This document shows positions 35,500 through 48,693 of a stretch of DNA of 64,000 nucleotides, piece by piece; position 1 is the stretch's first letter, and every line of letters starts with the position of its first letter. A program made the translations under genes and the position numbers. Source of the DNA: Cenococcum geophilum 1.58 (lineage: Eukaryota > Ascomycota > Dothideomycetes > Gloniales > Gloniaceae). The notes under the pieces are model-generated. The model saw nothing but the letters and a program-made list of their open reading frames with translations. It had not been told where the DNA came from and searched no databases. The stretch covers positions 785,056-849,055 of the forward strand of contig KV748221.1 of assembly GCA_001692895.1 (NCBI GenBank). The letters run 5' to 3'.

Positions 35500-37300
35500 C
35501 GCCCTGCTGCTACCTCTATAGGTAGTCCCTCTAGCCGCCTACCTACTTAGCGATTTCGACTATTATTAGTATTACCCCGTTAACCCCCTATAATGCAGAG
35601 CTTAAGTATAAGTACAGTCGTTAATATTCTACCCGTATATAGTAGTTAACTTAGCATATAGGTTAATTACCCTCTACCGCTAATATATAGCGCCCCACCT
35701 GCATTATAATAAGCTACCTTATTTACTACTAATAAGCTTAATAAGATTCTTAATAATCCGGAGGCTACTAAGGAGCATAATAATAAGGAAGTTTAATACT
35801 TTTATTTACTATAGGAGCGGAATATAGCAAGAGCTTCGCAGTGCCCGTAACTTATATAGCGTGCAAATATAGCTCCCTCTATATTGCCAAGTTAACCGCT
35901 TATTAAGAGGTCTTAATTACTAGAGGCTCCAATATCTAAGGCTTTAGTAGAGGATAAGGAAGAGTTAATTCTAAGGCTTTAAAGAGAAGTAGAGGAATAT
36001 ATAGTAAGGCCTTTAGGGGGAGGCTCCTTCTTTAAGTATCGCCTACTAGTGTTAGCAAAGGTTATAAAGCTAAGTTACTTAATTCCTATATTAGCTTATA
36101 CGTTTCCTATAGCTTGCCTTAGCCTCTTAGTAATATATAATTGCGAGGTTCTTTATAGAATTAATAAGGCTCTATAGTAGAAGTTTACTAACTATACTTT
36201 CTAAAGGAAGTTATATAATGCTATAGTAAAGCTTACTAAGTAATTAAACTCTACTAAATCTACTTTCTAGCTTAACCTAAGCCGTATAATTAATTAGGCT
36301 GATTTTAAAGGTAAACTTATAAAAATTGTAAGACGGTGTTATAATTAGGGTAACGGCTTAATTAAGCGGCTTAAAGTTAAACTAGCTCTAGAATATATTA
36401 AGATAATTAAGTAATAAGTTGCCCGTATTTCTGCCCGTTCCTCTATAGTGTTATAATTAGCTTTATAATTAGTTTTAGAACCTTTACAGAGCTCTTTACT
36501 AATTACGTTATAGCCTTTAGATAGCAATATTACTACTTTCTCTACCGCTCCTAAAATAAGCTTTATAAGAGTATTTTAACGGTAGTAGTATTATAAAAAC
36601 TGCGGTAGTAACTAGTGCTAGGTATATTAGTAAGTTAACTATAAGCTAATATAGGAAGATATAAAAGAATGGGGTAGAGCGATTAATAAAGGCTATACTA
36701 CTAAGAATAATCCTCTAATTAGCTTAGCCTAAAAGCTTTTTAAAAGGAAGACGGGTAATAAGAAAAAAGAGTAGCTTACCTCTAAGGCCTCTATATTAAG
36801 TACTTTGGGCATTATAAATTAATTCTATATTAACCTAATTGGTAATCGCTATAGGCGCCTATCTATACCTCTAGCAGCTTCGCTTTTAGACTTAAAGTTA
36901 TTACTAATTGCCCCTCTACTACGTACTTAAGGCGTTAATTAGCTCGTAGATTTAAGAGAGTATTTTAAGTAATATAAGAAGGCGGTAGAGGACTTAGAGG
37001 CCTAGCAGTAAGATATTAAAGCTATATATTAAGTTGCCTTTACTAAATAGTGGGACTTAAAGACAATTAGAGAGCAGAAGTTAAATAAGTAAGAAAAGAC
37101 GCTAAATAAAGTAATAATTAAGGAAGGTGTTCTAGAGGTAATTACTAAAAGATTATAAGCAGATATTAAGGAATGGAGGAGCTTAAGAGGCGTACTTAGT
37201 GGAGATTTAGAGAGCCTTAGGCTCGACCAGCAGTAGATTTTTAACTTAAGTGTGCGCCTGCTTATAGGCACCTATTATAATATACGCTTTAGCAGTAATT
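35500..37300 (+). pseudogene. Unidentified transposon ORF remnant
   Basis: When stop codons are ignored, the plus strand gives a long chain with protein-like composition. It is acidic and Leu-rich near 35940-36010 (KALVEDKEELILRL). From about 36940 to 37260 it is strongly charged (DLREYF, YKKAVEDLEA, IREQKLNK, RSLRGVLSGDLESLRL), suggesting a coiled coil. I do not recognise the family. It runs toward the DDE_3 transposase, so the two are convergent. Confidence 0.35.
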
Positions 37301-37319
37301 CTTATATAAATTAAATCTT

Positions 37320-37753
37320 ATAGGTTTAGAATTATAGCTACGCTTTCCTTTATATAGTAATAACACCCTATTATATTATAGAATCTTATACCTCCCCCCT
37401 AATATGCCCGCTATAGAGGAAATAAGCTCTTATATTCTTACTTTTACTTCCTATAATCTCTATATACTAACTTAGAAAGCTATTAAAGCTATTACCCTAC
37501 TAATCTAGCGCCTCCTTTTATAAAATAAAGTGTCGCTAAATAAACTCCTTTAGCTTACTAAAGAACTCCTTAATTGGATTTAAATTAGGTAAGTACGCTA
37601 GTAAGTATATAAGCTTAACACTAGCTTGCTTAAAGAAAGTATAAATATAAACTAAGTAATAGAAGCTCGCGTTATCTATAATAACTACTAATTTTAGTGC
37701 TAGATAAGGATTATAATAAGGTAGAAGGACGTGTTTAATCTAATAGTTATAGC
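37320..37753 (-). pseudogene. DDE_3 transposase, C-terminal half
   Basis: The minus strand reads NYYIKHVLLPYYNPY-like sequence, then LVVIIDNASFYYL and YLLAYLPNLNPIKEFFSKL. These match the Tc1/IS630 DDE_3 pattern (MDNASxH ... LPPYSPDLNPIEEFFAELK). The second catalytic Asp is Asn (PNLNP). The N-terminal half lies on the other side of gypsy B at 62433. Confidence 0.75.
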
Positions 37754-37978
37754 TATTAGCGACTTAGTTAATTGAGATGTAAGTACGGCAAGGGGGTCGC
37801 GCAAGCCTGTATAATTAGATTGTCTATAAACAAGAATCTAAAGCTAGAGAAAGGAAAGGAGAAGAAGAGCAGCGCCGGTTAAAGTAGGGTTCTTTTATAT
37901 AGTCCTCTAGTTACGTAACCGTAAAGTTCTGCCAAGTTCTGCCACTAAGTTCTGCCGTTTTCTGCTAGTGCCGTAATA
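37754..37978 (-). repeat. Gypsy B 3' LTR
   Basis: 225 bp, TATTAGCGAC start, preceded by ATAGC and followed by the polypurine tract. It is similar throughout to the LTRs of element A. Confidence 0.9.
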
Positions 37979-39857
37979 TTACCCCCCCCTCTATAAAAGC
38001 CTGCCCTTAGGCTTTATATATCCATATTATACCTATAGGGCGTTTTTATCTTTATGTTCTTCTGGTAGCCTATTATCTTTACTATACTAGCACTTTATCT
38101 ACTTATTTAGGTACTTTAGGGGTCCTAGTTTACTAGGGTAACGGCTATAGAATTTTTAAAGCTTATAGGGACTGCTAATAAAGTTCTATATAGGGTACTA
38201 AGTAGGATCTAGGTTATAGCCTTTCTAACTAATATAGTACTTTAACGTTTTCTGTACTAATTTATAGGCTAATATTTCTTTAATTTCCCATTTATTATCG
38301 CCACTAACTTAAATCGGTAGGGGAGGTTTGTTCTTTTATCTAGGTAATAGGTTATTCGTGGCCTTTTATAGCTTATTTAGTAAGAAAATAGGGTAAACCT
38401 TAATTAAATCTAGGAGCTTTACTTTATATAAGTTGCCTATTTTCTTAAGGACCGTATATAGCCCTACTATCTAATAGTCTAGCTTATGGCTAGGCCGTTC
38501 CGTCTTCTAGTTCTTTATTATAACCCAAACCATATTACTTATAGTAAAGTTAGGCTCTCGCCTATACTTATTTGCCTGCTATTATATAGATTTCTAGACC
38601 TTTTTTAGGTTTATATAGGCTGCCGTCTAAGCTTCTTTTGAGTGCTTGGCGTACTGCTAGGCTTCCTTATAAGACAGTTTCTCGCGTACGGTTTATAGTC
38701 CTTCTAGCCTATTCTAGCTAAAGCTTATTTAGGGTAGATACCCTATTTTTAATTAGATAGGTATAAATCCCGTAAAGTTATAGGGTAGGGTCGCCTGGGC
38801 GTAGTCTATTAGAGGTAGTAGTTTACCCTAGTTATTTTAGAAGTAGTTAATAAAGGGCTAAAGTCTCTAGTCTAAGTATTAATTTATAATCTCTGTTTAA
38901 CTATTTATTTAGGGGTGGTATGCTATAGAAAGCTTTAGCCTAATTTCTAGGATCTAGGTAAACTTGTTCTAGAAAGCCGATATAAACTATAGTCCGCGGT
39001 CTAATATAATAGTATCTAGTAGTCCGTAAATTTAGTAGATATAGTAGATATATAGTTAGGCCGCCTTTTTAGTATCAATATTCTTGTAATAAGGGATTAA
39101 GAAAGGGCGTTTGCTAAAATAGTTTACTAAGATTATAACCATATTATACTTATTATGGTCTACTAGTAGTTTATAAAAGTCTATAGAGATATACTGCTAG
39201 GGGCGCTCTAGTATTAGGAGTGGCTTTAATAGTCCTAGGGTCTTATCTCGTAAAATCGTAAACCTATAGCAGTTGTTGTAGTTCCTTATATAATAGTTAA
39301 TATCTATAACTATTCTAGGCTAGTAATAACGGTTACTAATAATCTTATAGGTTTTTTTTTGGGTAGGCTGTAGAGACCTAGGTATATGCTTTAGTAATAA
39401 GCTAGGTTTATAAGTTCTTTTCTTTTACTACTACTAGCCGTTCCCAGTGCTTAAGTAGTCCGTTTTTAAGGGACTATAGGCTAGTAATATTCTTTACCTT
39501 TTTATAGTACTCCTGTAGAGAAGGGTCCGTATAGTTTACTTATAGTAGTTTATTAATAAGGTTAAATTCCGTAGGGTTAATAGGATATATCTCGGCGCTT
39601 AAAGATTTAGTACTTAGTTCTTCCTGTATTTAAGGGTTAAGGTACTTTAGTTATAGTAGCGTCTAGGTCTATAATAAGACCTTTACAGCTATCTAGTTAT
39701 CTAGGTCCTATTCGCGCCTTATAAGAGCGTCCGCACGGTTAGTAGCGCCTAGCCTATATATAATTAGGAAGTTAAACTAAGATAGAATATCCGCCTAGCG
39801 CGCCTACCGGGCCGTAAGGGCTTTTATTATTATAAAATATTTTAAGGCCTTATAATC

Positions 39858-40025
39858 TTGTCGGGAATAAGGCAAGCGGTTGTTATGTGACGCCGCGGCA
39901 CTAGCGTAGTAAGGAGCCCTAAGCTCCTCGCCCTTCCTCATTTTAATTAATAAGCTTTATTAACCAACATCACTATAACCCTACTTGAGTAGTTGTTATT
40001 AGTGAGTTACCCTATGTAACTAACA
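39858..40025 (+). repeat. Element D 5' LTR
   Basis: 168 bp, TGTCGGGAATAAGG start and CTAACA end. It has one copy of the GGCAA...CACGTG-type unit, where the LTRs of E have three. Confidence 0.9.
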
Positions 40026-40386
40026 CTAATTAGTAGTTAAATATACAGTCAACTACAGAGCAGCTAGGTTTTTAAATAGAAGAGACAGTCTTATATAGGG
40101 GTGCTATATGCGCTTATATGGAATGGATCCTGGCGATACTGTGCTACCTTAAACTTACGGAAAACTAGTAATAGAAGTATCACTAAGTACTAGGAGATAC
40201 TAAGTTGCGTCTATTATATAGAATAACCACGTTTACGAAGATTTAGTTAAGTACTTTAGGTTAGAAGTATTACTAAACCTAGGGTCCTAAGTTAATGTCT
40301 AAAACGCGTTAAATAATATCTTAAATTGCCTACCTCTTAATAGCAAACCTATAAGATCCTACAAAACCGAAAATCCTACCTACCTT

Positions 40387-40419
40387 NGACNTANNANACC
40401 CNNTTAATTNTATACCTAN
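40387..40419. other. Cluster of undetermined bases
   Basis: Nine N positions within 33 bases, scattered singly or in pairs. The corresponding part of E is 56454-56490. This looks like a low-quality or collapsed consensus of repeat copies, not biology. Confidence 0.95.
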
Positions 40420-42034
40420 TATAGCGTTAACCTACCTAAAGAAGTATAAGGAAGATATTAACCTAAAGATATAGAATAAAGCTATAATTAACCTTACAAA
40501 CACTAATAAACAAGACTTAAATGGATTTTTATTACACTGTATAGCATATTATAAGGATAGTAAATATAATAATACCGCGCTATGGGAATGTATAAAGGAG
40601 GACTTTATTAGATAGATAAAGGAAATATAGGCCCCTGTAAATAAGGATATCGTATAGGACTTCCGTAACTTCCTTTAGAAGAATAGAGTATTTGTCCCTA
40701 AGGGCGGGGGTACTATTAGAGACAATATTTAGGAGCAGGTTATTAATGTAAAAGAAGAACACGAATGGACTCTATAAGAGATTAAGCACCAACTACGCAC
40801 TATAAGGAAGCTTAACTTATGATAAAACCTAAGTAATATACCTCTAGAGACGAACCTACCTCCGCCTTTAACTCCTCTATATCCTATTTAACCCGTACCT
40901 TAAGCTTTATAAGAACCTCTAAAGCAACCTCTAAAGCAACCTCCGTAGTAACCTCTATAGTAACCACCACAGATAACCTTAGGCTATTAAACACCTTAAG
41001 TTCCTTAAGCTGCCGTATCTCAACCTGTGCCTTAAGCTCCGTCCTACTAGCAATCTCCGCAGCAATCTCTATAGTAATCTCTGCAATAAGCCTCTACTTC
41101 TCTATAAACATTTAATAAGCTTTAGAAGATTTAGTGTAGAGGAGAATTCCAAGACTCCTATAGTTCCTAAGGTAGCTATAGAAGTGGCTACCAGCGTGAT
41201 CTAGACAGGAAGTTCTTATAGAGGGTACCGTAAAGAGAGAGTGATATAGGGGGGGGGAGCGGTTGGAACGGTATAGTCACGTAGGCAATCCATAAAAGAA
41301 AGAACTATTAGTATCTACGATAGCTACGAACCTAATAACTATTGCAACTAATATGCCTATAAACCAACCCTATAATAAGATTCCGTGCCGATCTGCCTAC
41401 GGAACTAACCCTATACTAGCACCGTACTACTATATACTATTAACAAACCAATAGCGCCGCTATACCTACTATTATAATACTAATCGCGCTAATACGCCTG
41501 CGATCTACCGACTAAATAATTATACCTATACGCCTATAATTAACCAACCGACTAATAGACAAGCTCTATACTTAACTACTATTACTACCGCCGCTGGTAC
41601 TGTACTACTACCTAAATAGACTTTTACTACTTCCACCTACAGCTAAACTAATACCTTACTACCTTCCTACAGCACTATATCTATAAAAGAAGAATTGCTA
41701 AAAGCTTCTTATAGAACTTAGTAAGGTAGATAACGGTACTAGGGTATACTACCTACGATATTCTATAGACCCTAACTTTAAAACAACTAATTAGGATTTT
41801 CCATCCCCGGGATAGAAAATCGCTATTGGCTCGCTTATAACTCGCGCCTTGGCGGCCCTAACACGATGTCTACCTACGACCCCTTAGCAAAAGAGCACTA
41901 CGTGTTAGGAGGCAAATTTTAGGACAGCGAGACTTATATTGCAATAGCAATAGTAAGTAAGGAGGATTTATATGTGTTACGCTAGTCAAGCAGTATTTAT
42001 ATATAGATGGCAACTATAAAAGAAGAGTTGTTAG

Positions 42035-42201
42035 TGTTGGGAATAAGGCAAGCGGTTGTCACGTGACGCCGCGGCACTAGCGTGGCGAGGAGCCCTAAGC
42101 TCCTCGCCCTTCCTCATTCTAATTAATAAGCTTTATTAACTAACATCACTGTAACCCTACTTAAGTAGTCGTTATTGGTGAGTTACCCTGTGTGACTAAC
42201 A
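42035..42201 (+). repeat. Element D 3' LTR
   Basis: 167 bp. It is less mutated than its partner (GTCACGTGACGCC kept, where the 5' LTR has GTTATGTGACGCC). It is preceded by the purine-rich AAAAGAAGAG. Confidence 0.9.
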
Positions 42202-44989
42202 AATCTAAAACCACTTAAATAGGTTTGGGGGTCCCTTTTAGCTATACTTGCCAGTGCTAAAAGCTATAGATAATAGCTAACATTTCTTTATTATAAATTA
42301 GGTAGTTTAGCTTAGCATCTACTATAATCTTTAAGTAGTAAGTAATAGGGTGCTATTTCTTATCTATCTACTTTTAGGAATAAACGCCAGCAATAATACT
42401 ATCTAAGGCATTTATTTCTAGCATTAAGGGCCGTTTTAAGTTAAAGTGGGTGAGTAAAGGAGCGGAGACCAGCCGTTTCTTAAGTTTATTAAAAGCCTAC
42501 TTATATATAGTGTTAAAGTAAAAGGGCTAGTCCTTTATTATAAGGCGGCTAAGGGGCTAAGTAATCTTGCTATAGTTTTTAATAAAGTGTTAGTAAAAGT
42601 TATAAAAGCCTAGGAATAACTATATCCCTTTTACGGTCTATAGTAGTTCCTATTAATTAATTACGGCCGTCTTTTCTAGGTCTGCCTTAATTCCGTCTAT
42701 ACTAATAATAAACCCTAGGTACTTTATTTACTTTACACTAAACTTTAACTTCTTAATATTAGCTTAGAGGCTAGCCTTATAGAGCTGTTATAGAACCTTA
42801 TAGACGTGCTCCTTATATTCTAACTTATTTTTAGAGTAAATTATAATATTATCTAGGTAGGCTGTATAGAAGTTATTAAGGTAGTTAAAGAGTATATTAT
42901 TTATATATCGTTGGTATATAGTAGGTCCGTTAGTTAGTCTAAAGGGGAGTACTTTATATTTATATAATCCGTATTAAGTCCGAAATATAGTAAGGTCTAT
43001 AAATCTAGGGTTTATCCTAATTTAGTAGAAGGCCTAGTGGATATTAAGCTTTATAAATACCTTAGCTCTATTTATTTGGGCTAGCGTCTTATCTAGTAAG
43101 GGTAGTAGATAACGGTCTTTACGGGTTATATTATTAAGCTTATAGTAGTTAATATAGAAATAAAGTCCTTAATTTAGCTTTTTTATAAAGAAAATAGGGG
43201 AGGTAAATAGGGCCTAACTAGGCTTAATAAACCCCTTTACTAGGTTGTCTATAATATACTACTTAGTAGCCTATAATTCGGCAATAGATTATTTATAAAG
43301 GGGGGTATAGCTAAGGACATTTTTCTTATCTAGTTTAATCTTAATCTTATAGTTATACGGTCAATAGAGTGGGAGTATATTAGATACTGCCTTAGAGAAT
43401 ATATCCTTAAACTCTCGGTATTAATAAGGTAGTTTCCGTTCTACTAGCTCCTTATCTATAAACTTGTCTTTCTCTTAGGCTAGGGTCTCCTTTTCTTTAA
43501 TTATTTAATTAATTTTATATAAGCTAATTATAAAGGTAATAGTATCCGGCTAAACTAAGTTCTAGTAGAATCCTATAGCGCTAATATAGCAGATATTAAC
43601 TAGTAGGAAGTCTATAGGTTTCTTTACGGATATTTATTAGGCTGTATTTTACGGTATAGGGTTTATAATCTTCCTTAGCTCGCATTTTATTTTCTATAAG
43701 TTGTCTTTCTAGTTTATTAGTTTAGTATATCGTCTAATATTCCTAGCCTTCTATTATAGCTATATAGGGTCTAGGTTCTCTACTAGGTACTTAGGTAGGT
43801 TACTACTAACTTCCTAAGTCTGTGGTGCGAGTGGTATAATATAGGTAGTCTAGAGGCGGCGTAGTATACGGATCCGTTATAGGTTAAGCTATATATCCTT
43901 CTTAAAGGCCTAATCTCTACGTATAGTATCGGCCTAGTAGATAGTATCAATCTAGGGTTATATAAGGTTTTCTATTATAATACTAATTTTTTTTATAAAA
44001 GAAGGGGTTAAGGGTAGGGTTTTGGGCTAGATAAGCCGTTTACTTTATACGTTAAGCTATAAGCCTAAATAGGCTAGCTATTTCCTTCTTAAGATTATAT
44101 TATAGCTTCTAAGGTCTATAATTAGGAAGGGGACGTTATACTACCTTCACTTATTAACATGGAGGTATATTCGCAAAATACTTATAATAGGTTGTCCTAC
44201 CTGTCCGTTATACCTATAAATAGAAATTAGTTTAGGCAGGTCTTCTATAAATACATTAAGAAAGTTAGCTAGCTTTACGGCACACTAAGTATTAATTAAG
44301 GTAAAGGTATTTGCTTTAGAGTTAGCTAAGGTAGAGATTAAAACTTAATATTTATTGCGGAATAAAGTATAAGGGATAGTATAGCTTCTTCTACTAACTA
44401 GCCGACCTAGATTAACATGTAATATATTAATCCCTTTTAACCCTAGAGAGGAGTTATTCTCTAAGGTTCCTTTTTTTCTAACTTTATATTATCCTCCTAG
44501 ATTAATAAAACCTTGTCTACTTTTACCTTTATTAGGTAGTTCCTTATAGGGTAGCCTTTTTAACCGTATAAAAAAGCAAGCCCCTTAATTACTAAGGGCC
44601 TATATATAGGGGTCGCTGTAAGTAGGCTAAGTAAGCGCTTAGCCCGCGGTAGGGCTAGCTACACGGCTAGTTACTAGGTTAGTAGCCGGTGTAGTAGGCG
44701 TTATAGGTTATACTAGGGTATTACGGGCCGTTCTTATATTACTTATAGCTTAATTTAAAGGATTCCTAGCCTTTATCCGGTTAGCTTATACCTTAATTTA
44801 ATAAAGGCCTTAGTTAATAGCTAGGCAGTAGTCTATAAGTTCTTTTAATGTCTATATAGTAGTAAAAGCTAGTAATACGGCCCGCTATAGGTCTAGGGTA
44901 AGCTTGTTAAAGAGGTCTAGTAGTAAATCTTTTTAAGGAATCTAGGCTTGTCTAGCTAGGTATAAGAAGCGGGTCTAAAAGGCTAAAAA

Positions 44990-45413
44990 TGTTACGGACG
45001 CTTTAAGTACAATGTTACGACTATTTAGAGAGGAGTTGGAAGAAGCTAGTTGGTTAATACAGGCATGGTCTAGGATGGAGCCAATAGAACTATATGACGA
45101 GGAATGGTAACTAAGGTTATATAATATAATTTATATAATCTATACGATCTACGTAATCCGTTATAGAGTAGATAAAGCGCACGTATATTACGTATAAGAA
45201 GGATTTTATAGGAGTACGGTTGTGTATTTAAGGACCCTTAGTCCCTACCTAGATAGTTCCTTTCTTATAGTAATTCTTAGAATACAATTAGAGTTAATTT
45301 ATTAGGCAACTACTTTACTAGTTATTATTACGTTGTTAACTTTAGTTTGCATTTCCTATACACCTAGCCTATTAATAAGCCTATTATAGTTCCTGCTATA
45401 AGGTTCCGTTATA
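44990..45413 (+). repeat. Gypsy C 5' LTR
   Basis: 424 bp, TGTTACGGACGC start and CCGTTATA end. It keeps more G and C than the right LTR, for example ACGATCTACG against ATAATCTACG. Confidence 0.9.
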
Positions 45414-48400
45414 TAATTACTACCTAGTTACGGTATTAAACACAGAAAGTTAAACAATATGCCACTAAAAGCAGCCACTATAACGCTATTAACGGCGGTA
45501 ACTACTTTAAGGTTAGGTAACAACACTAGTATAGCAGATACTAATTTATAGCAACCTATAACGGTCGGACAACTATAAGAGATAGTTAACCAGCTAATAG
45601 AAAATAATATAATGTTAGAAAATAGGATTAACGGGATAGGCGCAATAAAGGTTAAGTTACTATTAATTAAAAGATTTTTAGGAGAAAAATTAAAGCTTAA
45701 AGGATTCCTTACGCAAATATACTTTAAGATTGCGTAAGAGGGAGTAAAGCTAGTAATACCTATAGATTAAATAGCGTATATAGGATTGTTCCTAACAGAA
45801 AGAGTACTTAAATGGTTTAAGCCTTACCTTATAGAAATCTAGGTAAATAGAATAATAACTACAAACCAAGAGGTATGGTTTATATTCTTAAGCTAAAATA
45901 GATTTGTAGAGCGACTTATATAAATATTTGGAGACCTAGAGGTAGTAACTATAGCGGAAAGAAAACTCCAAGATATTACGTAATAAACCTTAGCAATTAA
46001 ATACACAACGCAGTTCTAGATGTTAGCAACGTAAGTAAAGTAAAATAATAGGGCGCTTATAGCACAGTATAAATAAGGACTTAAGGCTAAAGTCTAGGAC
46101 GTAATTATCCTAATAGAAGATGTGGATACCCTAAGGGAACTAATAGATTAAGTAATTAAGATTAATAATTAGATCTACTAAAGGGAACAGGCTAAGAGAG
46201 GCTAGGATAGAGTTCTATAGTTATATAAGGTGTAGAGCACGCAATAACCAAAGCTAAGTTAAAAACTATAGTATGGCGCAGAGCTAATAGACCTAAGTAG
46301 TACTAAAGAAGCCTATAAGAGATAGAGTAAACGATTATAGAAACCTAGAGGATAAGGATTAAGTAATTAGAGGTCTAAGGAGCAGAGGCTAAATTAGAAA
46401 TCTTAATAGCAGAAGATATTTAGGCGGACTCTATAGCAAGAAAAATGGTTTAAAGAGGGAGCTTATATAAATTGCGGAAAATAAGGTTATTATATTAGAG
46501 ACTATAGAAGTAGGTAGAGTTACTACGTAGTAAAAGGAACGAAACTAGCAGACGACATATATATATAAAGGGACGATAATATACTATAAAAAACAAAAAA
46601 ATGTTTAATTAGAAGTTTTACGTTTTGTTATAATAACGCATACTGAATTTATAAGGACGCTAAGTATGGCGTAAGCTATTGGCTATAGGAGCTAAGTTTA
46701 TTAAAATATTAAGGAACTAATAAACCAGTTCGCAGATTGGATATTAAGGATAATAAATTTAATATAGGTAAAATATTCTATAATAATAAGGTAATAAAGG
46801 CGGTTTACTAGGAACACGTAGCTATTAAAGATATTATACTAGAGGTAGAGGATAATTCCACTATAGAATAGGGAATATTAGTAGGGATTAAGACCCTACT
46901 AGATACGATATCTATCGCTTTATAAAACGTAAGAGAAGTAGGACAGCGAGCCACTTCGGCACTTAATAAAGGTAAAAGGCCACAAGCTTAAGATTCTTAT
47001 GACGAGATATAAGACGACTAAGATTCTTAAGACGAGATAAGGTAAGCTTAAGGACCTATAACGGACAATAGCCGATGGAGTAGAGTAATAGCTTAGTTTA
47101 GTAATATATAAATAAGCTTAGGACAAAGTTTCCTAAAGGCATAAGATTCTTAAGACAAGATAAGTGAGATTTAAGACTCTTAAGATGAGATAAAAACACT
47201 AAATAAGCCTAGTTAGACTAAGGCTAGAGTAAAGCTTAAGATAAAAGCAAGCTTAGGATTAAAGAATCTAAAGGGTTAAGAATTTAGAGCACGAATTAGG
47301 ACACCTATAAGTAAGAGGCAAAAAGCTTCTTTATAGATTAGAGAATCTATAGCGTAAATAGCAATTAGACTAGGAGATAGATATATAGACCTAGAAGACT
47401 TACTAGGGGAATATAGTATTCGGCCTAAAGATTAAAAAGTTAATACTAAGATTAAGAAGCAAGAAGACTTTAAAGATTAGTCTATAAGACGTAAACTAAA
47501 AAAAACTATAAAAGAGTTTAGGCAAAGAATTATTATATAGCAAAAATAGAAACTAGATAAGAGATCTAGTATATTAGGACGTATAAGGAATAGAGCGCTA
47601 GTATAAAGAATTACTAATAGGCCGAGAGTAGGTATATTAAAAGCTAAGTAGCTTACCAAACTAGAAAATAAAGAGGATTTAGGGATCCCTACTAGATTTA
47701 AAGAACGATATATAAAGGGCTATTATAACGTAGTAATAAGAAGATACTTCCTTACGGACAAGCCGTATATACTCCAGCAGCTATACTAAAAGTAGTATAG
47801 GCAATAACACAACGATAAGTAGGAAGACTTATATATATAGTTAGATAAAAAAGTTATCTAGAACCACCTAATTATAGAGAAGGCTATAACTTATATTAAA
47901 GGAGCCTTAATTATAATATTAAAGGATCTAGAGGAACGATTAGAGGACTAGAGAAGTAAGAGACGTATCTTAATACCTATAAATAAAGTTATAATGTTTA
48001 GATTAGCACAGTAAAGGTTTAAACTTAAAGATAAAAATAAGTTAAGAGTTAACCTAAAGCACCTAGCGTACTACACGCTATTATAGATTGCATATATAGA
48101 CGATATATATAAGATATATAAGAATCTAAAAGAAAAGAATCGGAAATACTTTATAAGGATATACTGAATAATAGATAAACAATAGTATAGGAATACCAAG
48201 TATATATATAGCTAGCATCCAGCAGAAGTTTAAGAGGAAGGAGATTTAATACTTTAACTAGGAAGATTCCTTACGGAAGAATACTTAGACGGACAATAGT
48301 AGTAGAAATGCCTAAAGAACATATATCTATAGTATATTAAAGACAAAAAGCGAACTAGGTATTAGCTAAAGAGTAAGCTAAGTGCAATAGGATTAAGCAG

Positions 48401-48693
48401 CCAATAGTTAGGAAAAGTAGAGGCCTATAAAACTAGAGGGAGCTAATAATAGAACCTTAGACCCTTAAAGGAATTTAAGGACAACACCTAAATTTATAAG
48501 TAGAATAGTAAGATTAGCAGTTTAAAGCGCTAATAGATAGTAGAGTAACGTAAAACTATATCTTACTAGCAGTAGTTAAGAGAATAGGTTTACCTTATAG
48601 ATAAAAGGAGCAACCTTACCTATTAGTTATAATTTTAGGAGATCTAATAGCCTATAGGGGAGGGATTATTAACCTTAAAATAGGACCTATTTA

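Larger units (their letters stand above)
39858..42201 (+). mobile_element. Non-autonomous LTR element D, relative of E
   Basis: 2344 bp with LTRs of 168 and 167 bp (39858-40025 and 42035-42201) and AATCT duplications (39853-39857 and 42202-42206). The first 0.8 kb of the interior and the last about 0.27 kb align with copia-type element E. The middle (about 40850-41760) does not: it is rich in CCT, CAA and ACC triplets, suggesting a Pro/Gln-rich gag-like product. No RT, integrase or RNase H is present, so it would have depended on E for mobility. Nine undetermined bases fall in 40387-40419. Confidence 0.85.

Noticed and set aside
40921..41100. CRISPR-like array from the regular CCT/CAA triplets in element D
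   Set aside because: The periodicity is codon-level Pro/Gln repetition in a retroelement of a fungal genome, with no constant repeat and unique spacers.
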